A stretch of DNA of 39,272 bases from UBA2428 sp002343545 (GTDB lineage Bacteria > Bdellovibrionota > UBA2428): NCBI GenBank assembly GCA_937952285.1, contig CALFZE010000004.1, positions 1 to 39,272 of the forward strand, read 5' to 3'. Below the pieces are notes generated by a model. It saw only the letters and a program-made list of their open reading frames with translations. It was not told where the DNA came from and searched no databases. This document shows, piece after piece, positions 30,881 to 37,250 of this stretch. How positions within the stretch are numbered: the stretch's first letter is position 1; each line of letters starts with the position of its first letter. Position numbers and translations under genes: made by a program.

Positions 30881-32001
30881 AGCCCTTCACCCGGCTGGCC
30901 GCGATCTCTTTGCTCGGACTCGGCGCCTTCGGCGTCTCCGCCGAATCCAAGCCCCTCTTCACCCCCTACGGGTTCGTCCTGACGAGCTATGACTTCGCGA
31001 ACGCGGGCGTGGCCTCCTTCGGCTCGACCAATCTCGTGGCCCCGACGGCGGCGGCCGCCCGTGCGGCCCCGAGCGACTCGCTCGCGCGAAGCAGCTTCCA
31101 CGCCGCCCAAAGCCGACTTGGCACACTCATTCGCCCCTCCGAAGTTCTCACCGCCAAGTTCGAGATCGACTTCGCCGACTTCAACAAGGCTTCCACGACG
31201 ACCGGCTCGATGCCCCGCCTGCGCCTGGCCAAGATCGACTACGCGGCCGACGCCGAGAACACCTTCTTCTTCGGCCAAGACTGGGATCTTTTCTCGCCGC
31301 TTCACCCCCACACTTACAACCTCGTGGGGAGCTCCTTCCAAGCCGGCAACTCGGGCTTCGTACGTCAACAGTTCGGCTGGCTCCGCAAAACGGCCGCGAG
31401 CGAGACGGGTGTCTCGCTCGGGCTACCCGGCACGAACAACGCGGCGAGCGACGGCAACTTGGAGATCTCGCGCGTCCCCACCGTTTCCGCTCGCTGGAGC
31501 TGGATCGGCGAAGGAAGCCGCTCCGGTCTTTCGGCCGTCGCAACGCGCCTGCTCTTGGGCTCGCCGGGGAGCGTTTCCCAGACGGCTTATGGTGTCGCCC
31601 TCCACCACGAGAGCACTCTCGGCGCGTTGAACCTGCGCGGCGAGATCTACGCCGGCCAAGGCCTCGCGAACATCGGTGCCCTTACCCTCTCGCAAAGTCG
31701 CGCGGACCGCGCGATGCGCGAAGCCGGGGGCTGGCTCTCGGCGAAGTGGGGCTTTAGCCCCGGACAAAGCCTCTACGCCGGAATCGGCTTCGCCTCGGTC
31801 ATCGACCGCGCGCAAGTCGCGGCCCCTTCGCCCACGACGACGGGCCTCAAGGGGAACCGAAACCTGCGGCTGGGCTACGATCGTAAGATCGCCGAATTGC
31901 TGAACACGTACGTGGAGTACAACCACTACCAAAGCGCGTGGCAAGTTATGGGCACCGCGAACGCTTCGACCTTCGGCACCGGATTCCAGCTCCCGTTCTA
32001 G
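30877..32001 (+). CDS. Outer-membrane beta-barrel porin-like protein
   Basis: A 374-residue protein with a signal peptide (1-22, ending VSA) and alternating-residue beta strands throughout, ending in GFQLPF: the terminal Phe is the usual recognition signal for barrel assembly. The start FTPYGFVLTSYDFANAG and repeats such as LRLAKIDYAADAENTFFFGQD look like known Bdellovibrio-type and delta-like porins. The exact family is not certain. ATGA overlap with the chemoreceptor makes them cotranslated. No clear terminator follows; the next gene has its own promoter 44 bp downstream. Confidence 0.8.
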   Translation: MKPFTRLAAISLLGLGAFGVSAESKPLFTPYGFVLTSYDFANAGVASFGSTNLVAPTAAAARAAPSDSLARSSFHAAQSRLGTLIRPSEVLTAKFEIDFADFNKASTTTGSMPRLRLAKIDYAADAENTFFFGQDWDLFSPLHPHTYNLVGSSFQAGNSGFVRQQFGWLRKTAASETGVSLGLPGTNNAASDGNLEISRVPTVSARWSWIGEGSRSGLSAVATRLLLGSPGSVSQTAYGVALHHESTLGALNLRGEIYAGQGLANIGALTLSQSRADRAMREAGGWLSAKWGFSPGQSLYAGIGFASVIDRAQVAAPSPTTTGLKGNRNLRLGYDRKIAELLNTYVEYNHYQSAWQVMGTANASTFGTGFQLPF

Positions 32002-32044
32002 AACGTCTGAAAGCGTGACATCTCCGTAACATCTCAGCCCGTCG

Positions 32045-32096
32045 TTGACCCGGTCGGTCACGACTTCTAACTTTTGGGTTTCGCCAACCCTAAAAG
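32045..32096 (+). promoter_or_regulatory. Promoter and 5' hairpin of the YqjD/YqjE-like pair
   Basis: TTGACC (32045-32050), exactly 17 nt, then TAACTT (32068-32073). Transcription would begin within a stem-loop whose arms, CTTTTGGGTT (32071-32080) and AACCCTAAAAG (32086-32096), pair over 10 bp with one bulge. The leader then runs about 33 nt to the ATG at 32113. The hairpin could stabilise the mRNA end or affect translation. Confidence 0.45.
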
Positions 32097-32112
32097 AGAA
32101 AGGCTGAGCCGT

Positions 32113-32379
32113 ATGAACCTGACCACGCCGAAGAACGGACAACACGCCGAACCGTGTCCCCCCAACGCTCCCGAAACCGACATCCGCCAAGACGCCGACG
32201 ACCTCATCAAAATCCTGCGCGGCCAGCTTCAAACTTTCGAGTCGACTTTCTACCGAGTCCGCGGCTTCGTGCGCACGAATCCCGTGCTCGGCATACTGGG
32301 CGCGGTCGGCGTCGGCATCCTCATCGGGCGCCTTTTCCGCAAGTCCTCGGTCGTCTACGTGGAGCGGAGCAAACAATGA
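32113..32379 (+). CDS. DUF883/YqjD-ElaB-like membrane-anchored protein
   Basis: An 88-residue protein: hydrophilic N-terminus, amphipathic helix (about 28-55), then a hydrophobic C-terminal segment VLGILGAVGVGILIGRLF with a basic tail. This is the layout of the ElaB/YqjD/DUF883 group, tail-anchored proteins that bind ribosomes in stationary phase in E. coli. The start is uncertain: ATG 32113 has only AAAGG at a distance; an in-frame TTG lies at 32074 but that overlaps the -10 box. The stop overlaps the following gene (ATGA). The neighbour is YqjE-like, as in E. coli yqjD-yqjE, which supports the call. Confidence 0.7.
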   Translation: MNLTTPKNGQHAEPCPPNAPETDIRQDADDLIKILRGQLQTFESTFYRVRGFVRTNPVLGILGAVGVGILIGRLFRKSSVVYVERSKQ

Positions 32380-32864
32380 AGATCCTCGAGATGATCCTCG
32401 GCTTTCTCACCCAACAAGGCCGCGCCGCCGTGCAGGAAAACGCCGAGTCCATGACCCGGCAGATCGCGAACAACGCCCGCCGGATTTCCAAGCTCCTCGC
32501 CCTCACGGCGATCTTCGTGGCCTTGCTCTGCAGCGGCATCACCTCGGCTTACTCCGAGTTGATGAGCTCCATTCAGCGCTCCGAGACCAACTGGACGGGC
32601 GCTATTTTCTTGGGGGGCTTGGCGCTCGCGATCGCTTCGATCGGCGGACTCGTCTACAGCCTGGGCGAAAAGCGCTGGCTCGAAGCCCTCAACGTCTCCA
32701 CGGATCCGCCGCCGCCGCCGCAGGCATCGCCCATCGAGAACGCGATCGCCGTTCTTTTGCTCGAAGCCGCCAATGAATTGCGCGAGCGCCGCAAATCGCC
32801 CGGCGAATCCCACGAGACGCGCGCATCCGCTCCCGGCGCCGACGAGAATCCCGCCCACGCGTGA
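32376..32864 (+). CDS. YqjE/phage-holin-like membrane protein
   Basis: A 162-residue protein with an amphipathic N-terminus and two hydrophobic segments (about 41-60, LLALTAIFVALLCSGITSAY, and about 73-95, GAIFLGGLALAIASIGGLVY), then a Pro-rich, disordered C-terminal tail. The layout matches the YqjE/DUF1469 family, annotated as phage-holin-like but chromosomal and probably not a holin. Coupled to the DUF883 gene by ATGA, with GGAG upstream. The C-terminal tail (about 105-162) is unusual for the family. Membrane-stress or stationary-phase role is inferred from the E. coli counterparts only. Confidence 0.65.
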   Translation: MKILEMILGFLTQQGRAAVQENAESMTRQIANNARRISKLLALTAIFVALLCSGITSAYSELMSSIQRSETNWTGAIFLGGLALAIASIGGLVYSLGEKRWLEALNVSTDPPPPPQASPIENAIAVLLLEAANELRERRKSPGESHETRASAPGADENPAHA

Positions 32865-32874
32865 TCCGCCGCCC

Positions 32875-32915
32875 AAAAAAGAAACCCTCGCTCCTCACGA
32901 AGGAAGAGCGAGGGT
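32875..32915 (-). terminator. Rho-independent terminator of the OmpA-like lipoprotein gene
   Basis: ACCCTCGCTC (32884-32893) pairs with GAGCGAGGGT (32906-32915) over 10 perfect bp. Read on the minus strand, the stem is followed by TTTCTTTTTT (the plus-strand A-run at 32875-32884), so it ends transcription of the gene at 32943-33539. Confidence 0.8.
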
Positions 32916-32942
32916 CCCTAACGAAACCCAAGGTAGATTCCG

Positions 32943-33539
32943 TTAGTTCCGGTATTCCGATTCGATCACGACCACGGCTTGCGAAGCCTTGCCCTGACGG
33001 AGCAACGCGAACTGAGCTTCCGTCACGTCGTACTCGCGCTTGGCGAAGCTCGACTTGAGTTCGGCGTCGTTCGTGTTGAACATGCGGGCGAGCCAGTTCG
33101 CGCGCGTTGCCATGCTGAAGGTTTCGACCGACGGGGTGTCGAGCGTATCTTCCAGGAAGTCCTCGATCACGTCCGCGCGGCGAGCCGCGAGATCGCGATC
33201 CGCGCGCGGTAGATCCGCCGTGGTGGTCATCTCACGGTCCGACCAGACCGAGACTTTGATGTCTTCGATGTCGCCGCGAGCGCGGGCCGTGCGCACGAGC
33301 TCGCGCAGCTGCGCGCGCGAAGCTTCGCTCAGGACGGCCGAGCCCTTCGCGAAGCTAATCGCGTGGCTCGTGAGGTGCGCCGAGTTGTCGACGGTCGCGT
33401 CGCGGTTGGCGTCCTTCACGACGACTTCTTCGCGCGGCGTTCCCGGCGCCGAGGCCGAGTCCACGCGCGTCGAACGGTCGGCGCAAGCCGCCAAGCTCAT
33501 CGTCAATCCGAGGGCCATCATCATGTTCATCTTTTTCAT
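32943..33539 (-). CDS. Lipoprotein with OmpA-like C-terminal domain
   Basis: A 198-residue lipoprotein: MKKMNMMMALGLTMSLAACAD has lipobox LAAC. A short linker follows, then a domain whose SFAKGSAVLSEASRAQLREL, VSVWSDRE and LAARRADVIEDFL match the pattern of the OmpA family (strand, SxLSxxxxxxL helix, SDRxG-like turn, RAxxVxxxL helix), which binds peptidoglycan. The usual NTD... and R motif is partly altered (SDRE), so peptidoglycan binding is likely but not certain. The start ATG at 33539 is preferred over 33551 because GGAGAG lies 4 nt before it, while the upstream ATG has GAGGAG with no gap. Followed by a good terminator. Confidence 0.65.
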   Translation of the reverse strand: MKKMNMMMALGLTMSLAACADRSTRVDSASAPGTPREEVVVKDANRDATVDNSAHLTSHAISFAKGSAVLSEASRAQLRELVRTARARGDIEDIKVSVWSDREMTTTADLPRADRDLAARRADVIEDFLEDTLDTPSVETFSMATRANWLARMFNTNDAELKSSFAKREYDVTEAQFALLRQGKASQAVVVIESEYRN

Positions 33540-33553
33540 CGTTCTCTCCATCT

Positions 33554-33566
33554 CCTCAAATTGAGG
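33554..33566. promoter_or_regulatory. 13-bp palindrome upstream of the lipoprotein gene
   Basis: CCTCAAATTGAGG is a perfect palindrome around a central A. It lies 15 bp upstream of the lipoprotein start and within 100 bp of the divergent protease start, so it could be an operator for both. It also touches the GAGGAG ahead of the lipoprotein gene. Coincidence cannot be excluded. Confidence 0.3.
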
Positions 33567-33665
33567 TTAAAAATTGCCCCGCTTTCACCGAGCGATTCAG
33601 GATTAAGCAGATTTCAGGCCAACGATGCGGAGCAACATCTCGTTGCGGTCGTCGACAATGGGAAC

Positions 33666-34805
33666 GTGGAGCGATTTCGCGTTCGCTTGAGGCCCAAGGC
33701 TTTCTTGAAAGTCTCTCTCCTCGGGGGGATGGCGGCGCTTTTCCCCAACGCGAAGGCCCAAGACGCCCCCTGCCGTCCCTTTCGTCTGCATGCCGGCGTG
33801 AGGCTTCCGACCTCCGAAGAACGGCGCCAAGCCGACGCCAAGACCTCGCCCGCCTTCGATAATATTCGGGGCGAAATCGAGGCCACCCTGGCCCTTCATG
33901 GGACAAGCGTCGATTGGAACGGGGAATTTTGGAAATGCGTGCGCCCCTACCTTAAGCTCGACCGAGACGGCGACGGCCTTTCGGATTGGACGGTCTCGAT
34001 CGACGCGGCGCCGAGCCCCGTCCTGATTCCCCTCGATCCCGACCTCGACGGCGACGGCGTCGAGAATCTCTTCGACGTCGCGCCGAACGATGCGCGACTC
34101 GGATCGATCACGCCCAAAGGCTTGCCCCCGCACCTCGTCGCGCGGGACGCCGAAACGCGCGCCCTCCAGCTGCGAATCTACGAACGCTACGGACTCGTCG
34201 CGGTCGACAACAGCGACGCGCACTCGCCCGGCGTGCTGCGGACCGTCGACGAGCTGCTCGAAGGCCTCCCCGAGATCATGCGCCAGGCCCGCGGGCTGCG
34301 CCTCCTCTTTGCCTTCGCGGGACACGACGCGCGCCACGACCAGGCCGCCTACCACCGACAGATGCGCGCGCTTAGTCTGGGCGGCCGCAAGAGTTACCCG
34401 GATCGGCTCGACGCCGCGGCCCGCGCGGAACTCCTCCACACGCTGGCCCACGAGATCGGGCACGCCGTGCTCTTCGACCTCGTCGGACCGGCGGAGCTGC
34501 AGAACTTCGCGAGCCACCAAGCGGGGTGGCGCGACGTCTTCGCCGAACGCCCGGAAACGAGTCTGCTCGGCCCCGCCTTCTTTCGTCCGTTTCCGCGGCG
34601 GAGCGTGTCCACGCCCGCCCCCCTCTCCCCCTACGCCAAGCGCAACCTCCACGAATGGTTCGCCGAAGCCTACGCGGCGACCGCGCTCAAGCGGCTCATC
34701 GCGCGAGGGCGTCTCGACGCCTCGCAAGTTCGCCAGCGCGGGATCGAACGCCTGGACGAAAACACGGAAAACTGGGTCAAGCGTCTGGCCGACTTTGACG
34801 GCTAG
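33666..34805 (+). CDS. Exported zincin metallopeptidase with calcium-binding repeats
   Basis: A 379-residue protein from GTG 33666. The signal peptide (about 1-31, ending AKA) precedes a mature N-terminus QDAPC. Two Asp-rich calcium loops, DRDGDGLSDW and DPDLDGDGVENLFD, resemble thrombospondin-type-3 repeats. The catalytic motif HEIGH (H262, E263, H266) is followed about 64 residues later by HEWFAEAYA, whose E330 or E334 can be the third zinc ligand, as in lethal-factor-type zincins. A secreted or periplasmic protease is therefore likely. The family is otherwise unknown to me. The start is uncertain: TTG 33687 is also possible, but GTG 33666 has GACAAT 6 nt upstream. Confidence 0.65.
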   Translation: MERFRVRLRPKAFLKVSLLGGMAALFPNAKAQDAPCRPFRLHAGVRLPTSEERRQADAKTSPAFDNIRGEIEATLALHGTSVDWNGEFWKCVRPYLKLDRDGDGLSDWTVSIDAAPSPVLIPLDPDLDGDGVENLFDVAPNDARLGSITPKGLPPHLVARDAETRALQLRIYERYGLVAVDNSDAHSPGVLRTVDELLEGLPEIMRQARGLRLLFAFAGHDARHDQAAYHRQMRALSLGGRKSYPDRLDAAARAELLHTLAHEIGHAVLFDLVGPAELQNFASHQAGWRDVFAERPETSLLGPAFFRPFPRRSVSTPAPLSPYAKRNLHEWFAEAYAATALKRLIARGRLDASQVRQRGIERLDENTENWVKRLADFDG

Positions 34806-34889
34806 GCGTCGTCGAAGCCGACTGACGTTTGCGGACGAAAGTTCCACGACCGCCTTCGCTGATCTAGGAAAGAAGGCCGGAGGAAAATC

Positions 34890-35324
34890 ATGAAACGTCT
34901 CTTCTCGTTCGTTCTTGTCGTCGGCTCCGCTTTCGCATCGCGGGCGCAGGAAGCCCCGGAACCGTGCGCGATCGGCGACGCGCGTTGCGCGGACCTGAGC
35001 TATAAGCTCGATGATCTCATCGCCGGCCTCTCGATGGATTGCAGCGGCGAGGCCTGCTACGGGCTCTGGCGCACGCAAATGCAAGACATGCAGGCCACGT
35101 CCGACGCCGCGGACGCCCTTCCGGTCGGCTTGCCCGTGGCCGAGGAAGTCGGCGCCAAAGCCAAAACGGCCGCCGGCAAGATCTGCGGAACGCAGATCAC
35201 GGGAGAAGCTTCGTGGGTCTCGAGCTGGGTGCTCAAGGCGAACCGCGTGCTGCGGCGCCTGGAGCGTTTGCAGCGCGGCGCCGGCGTCGTCGCCCCGCGC
35301 ACCTGCACGATGACCGCGGGCTGA
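34890..35324 (+). CDS. Exported cysteine-rich protein of unknown function
   Basis: A 144-residue protein: signal peptide (1-19, ending SRA), then a mature part with six cysteines (about 26, 33, 51, 56, 99 and 139), consistent with disulfides after export. The body is mostly helical with alternating Ala and acidic residues. No family is recognised. The start is secure: GGAGG 7 nt before ATG. It lies 85 bp after the zincin gene on the same strand and could be its operon partner, perhaps an inhibitor or accessory, but nothing in the sequence proves that. Confidence 0.6.
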   Translation: MKRLFSFVLVVGSAFASRAQEAPEPCAIGDARCADLSYKLDDLIAGLSMDCSGEACYGLWRTQMQDMQATSDAADALPVGLPVAEEVGAKAKTAAGKICGTQITGEASWVSSWVLKANRVLRRLERLQRGAGVVAPRTCTMTAG

Positions 35325-35344
35325 AATCCACGTCAGGGCCTTTC

Positions 35345-35384
35345 GAGCTCATCGGCCGCCGCACTAGGCTAGGCCGATGAGCTC
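35345..35384. promoter_or_regulatory. Perfect 13-bp inverted repeat over the -10 and start of the LLM gene
   Basis: GAGCTCATCGGCC (35345-35357) and GGCCGATGAGCTC (35372-35384) are perfect complements separated by 14 bp. The spacer holds the -10 box TAGGCT (35365-35370), and the right arm contains the ATG at 35377. A protein bound here would cover the promoter; alternatively, in an mRNA that starts upstream, a stem would hide the start codon. Confidence 0.55.
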
Positions 35385-36426
35385 CTCGCTTCGTCTCGAA
35401 CGCACGCCCCTTTCGATCCTGAACCTGGCGAGCTACCCGAGGGGCGCGCGCCCGGGCGACGCCTTCGCGACCACACGCCGGATCGCGCAGCACGGCGAGC
35501 GCTGCGGATACCACCGCTTTTGGCTCGCCGAACACCACAATCTCGAAGGCATCGCGAGCGCGGCCACGTCCGTGCTCATCGGCAACGTGGCGGGCGCCAC
35601 GCGCCGTATCCGCGTCGGCTCGGGCGGTATCATGCTTCCGAATCACGCCCCGCTCGCGATCGCCGAGCAGTTCGGGACCCTCGAGTCGCTCTACCCCGGC
35701 CGCATCGATTTGGGACTCGGCCGCGCCCCGGGCGGAGACTTCGCGACGATGCGCGCGCTCCGGGCCGCGGGCGGCAGCGCCGACGACTTTCCCGCCCTCA
35801 TCGCGGAACTCGTCGATTACCTGGGTCCGCCGCATCCGCACCGGCGGGTGCGCGCCATTCCCGGCGAAGGTCTGGAGATCCCGATTTGGATTCTCGGCTC
35901 GAGCCTCTACAGCGCCGAGTTGGCCGCCGAGCTGGGGCGCCCCTACGCCTTTGCCGCGCACTTCGCGCCGACCCACCTCCTGGAAGCCCTCCGTCTCTAC
36001 CGCGCGCGCTTTCGCCCCTCGGCTTGGTTCGCGGCGCCGCACGTCATGGTCGCGATCCCCGTCGTCGCGGCCGAGAGCGACGAACGCGCCGAGTATCTCG
36101 CGACGAGCCTCTACCAACGTTTCGCGGGAATCGTGCGCGGCGAGCGCGGCGGCACCCCGCCGCCCGTCGCTTCCCTCGAGAAGCTCTGGGATCCCGCGGT
36201 CGAGGCGACGACGCGCGCGATGCTGAAGTCCCTCGTCGTGGGCGGCCCCCAAAAAATTCGGCGCGGGCTCGATGCGACTTTGGAAGCCACGGGGGCCGAC
36301 GAGCTCATGATTTCCTCCGAGCTCTACGACCCGAACGACACGCTTCGTTCCTACGAAATCATCGCGCGCGTCGCCGGACGCCGCATCGACGACGGCGAAG
36401 CTGATCCCGATTTTGGCCGTCCATGA
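35377..36426 (+). CDS. LLM-class flavin-dependent oxidoreductase
   Basis: A 349-residue luciferase-like monooxygenase. Family landmarks are YHRFWLAEHHNLEGIASAATS, GTRRIRVGSGGIMLPNHAPL with the substitution ATRRIR, IAEQFGTLESLYPGRIDLGLGRAPG and GSSLYSAELAAELGRPYAFAAHF. The MsnO8-like subgroup (also annotated YhbW) shares this layout. FMN or F420 cannot be separated by eye, though this subgroup is mostly FMN. Substrate unknown. Regulation looks special because a perfect inverted repeat spans the promoter and start codon. Start ATG at 35377, no Shine-Dalgarno site. Confidence 0.9.
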   Translation: MSSSLRLERTPLSILNLASYPRGARPGDAFATTRRIAQHGERCGYHRFWLAEHHNLEGIASAATSVLIGNVAGATRRIRVGSGGIMLPNHAPLAIAEQFGTLESLYPGRIDLGLGRAPGGDFATMRALRAAGGSADDFPALIAELVDYLGPPHPHRRVRAIPGEGLEIPIWILGSSLYSAELAAELGRPYAFAAHFAPTHLLEALRLYRARFRPSAWFAAPHVMVAIPVVAAESDERAEYLATSLYQRFAGIVRGERGGTPPPVASLEKLWDPAVEATTRAMLKSLVVGGPQKIRRGLDATLEATGADELMISSELYDPNDTLRSYEIIARVAGRRIDDGEADPDFGRP

Positions 36427-36509
36427 CGCCCAGCCTCCGGCGAGCGGCGGCTTCCCCTTCGCGCGCTTGGCCCGCTTCGTGCAACCTTCTTTCGACAGGA
36501 GGTCCTAAA

Positions 36510-36683
36510 ATGGCAAACCAAAACAAACCGCAACCGCAACAACCCCGCAAGCCGAACACCCCGAACACGGGCATCGAACAAATGCCCCAGAAGGGTGGCA
36601 AAAGGGACCAGGAAAAACCCAAGGCTCCCAAGAAGAACGACGACTTCGGAAGTGACGTTCCGAGCGGTCAAGACCTCGCTTAG
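36510..36683 (+). CDS. Small polar, disordered protein
   Basis: A 57-residue protein beginning MANQNKPQPQQPRKPNTPNT, rich in Lys, Pro, Gln, Asn and Asp, with no hydrophobic core, signal peptide or cysteine. It is probably disordered. A perfect AGGAGGT 6 nt ahead of ATG and a strong terminator directly after the gene make real expression likely, possibly at a high level. An earlier in-frame ATG at 36423 lacks a ribosome site and would overlap the LLM stop. No family recognised; nucleic-acid binding or a stress role would be guesses. Confidence 0.65.
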   Translation: MANQNKPQPQQPRKPNTPNTGIEQMPQKGGKRDQEKPKAPKKNDDFGSDVPSGQDLA

Positions 36684-36699
36684 TCGAGCGCCTTGACGC

Positions 36700-36742
36700 A
36701 ACGGGGCGGGCCGCGCGTCGACCCGGCCCGCCCCGTTTCTTT
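36700..36742 (+). terminator. Rho-independent terminator of the small polar protein gene
   Basis: A 14-bp perfect stem (36700-36713 with 36724-36737; arm AACGGGGCGGGCCG) around a 10-nt loop, followed by TTTCTTT. It starts 17 bp after the stop codon. Confidence 0.85.
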
Positions 36743-36767
36743 CGGAGACTTTTTCGAGCCCGAGACT

Positions 36768-37133
36768 TTAAGTCCCGTAGTGGTGCTTCACGGTCTGCAG
36801 AAGCACGTCGAGATCCACGGGCTTTCGCAAGAATCCCGCGGCGCCCGTTTCCAAGGCTTTCTTGTAATCCGCCACGGCGGAAACGAGCACGACGGGAACG
36901 CTCGCGTGGGAATCCGGCAACTGCGTACGGCAACGCATGAACTGCCAGCCGTCCATGATCGGCATCATGAGATCGAGCAAGATGAGCCCCGGCCGCGCGA
37001 CCTTCGGCAACCCTTCGAGGGCTTCTTTCCCGTTCCGGTACGTCGTCACCGGGAATCCTTCGTGTTCGAGGACCTCCCGAAGGGCATCGCGGATTTCATC
37101 GTCGTCTTCGATGATGATGACGGAGTCGCTCAT
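36768..37133 (-). CDS. Single-domain response regulator (CheY-like)
   Basis: A 121-residue receiver domain with no output domain. Acidic pocket EDDDE (9-13), phosphoacceptor D54 in LLDLMMP, the switch Ser in VLVSAVA (S85) and K104 in FLRKPVD are all in place, so it should be phosphorylated. It is divergent from a histidine kinase gene with 117 bp between them and near an Hpt protein, which suggests a phosphorelay. Its ATG is immediately preceded by AGGAGG with no spacing, so that sequence cannot act as a normal ribosome binding site; instead CACAAT lies 6 nt upstream as a -10 box. Confidence 0.92.
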   Translation of the reverse strand: MSDSVIIIEDDDEIRDALREVLEHEGFPVTTYRNGKEALEGLPKVARPGLILLDLMMPIMDGWQFMRCRTQLPDSHASVPVVLVSAVADYKKALETGAAGFLRKPVDLDVLLQTVKHHYGT

Positions 37134-37250
37134 CCTCCTATTGTGTCCGATTCGGGCCCGATTCCGCGTCAGAATTATCGCGGGGCGTTTCTCCCGTCGC
37201 TAAGGCTGTTTACGGGCCGCGGGCGAGTCGAGTAGACCGTTGAGAGAACT
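37134..37250. promoter_or_regulatory. Divergent promoters of the response regulator and kinase genes
   Basis: Minus strand: CACAAT (37145-37140), 6 nt from the ATG at 37133. Plus strand: TTTACG (37209-37214), 18 nt, TAGACC (37233-37238), 12 nt from the ATG at 37251, giving a leader of about 5 nt. A 10-bp palindrome TCGGGCCCGA lies near 37153-37162 between them. Confidence 0.4.

Noticed and set aside
32376..32864. Prophage holin gene
   Set aside because: The two-helix protein looks holin-like, but it is coupled to a YqjD-like gene as in the chromosomal yqjDE pair and no phage gene is nearby.
33363..33665. N-terminal extension of the zincin frame
   Set aside because: It overlaps the divergent lipoprotein gene and its ribosome site, and would bury the signal peptide inside the protein.
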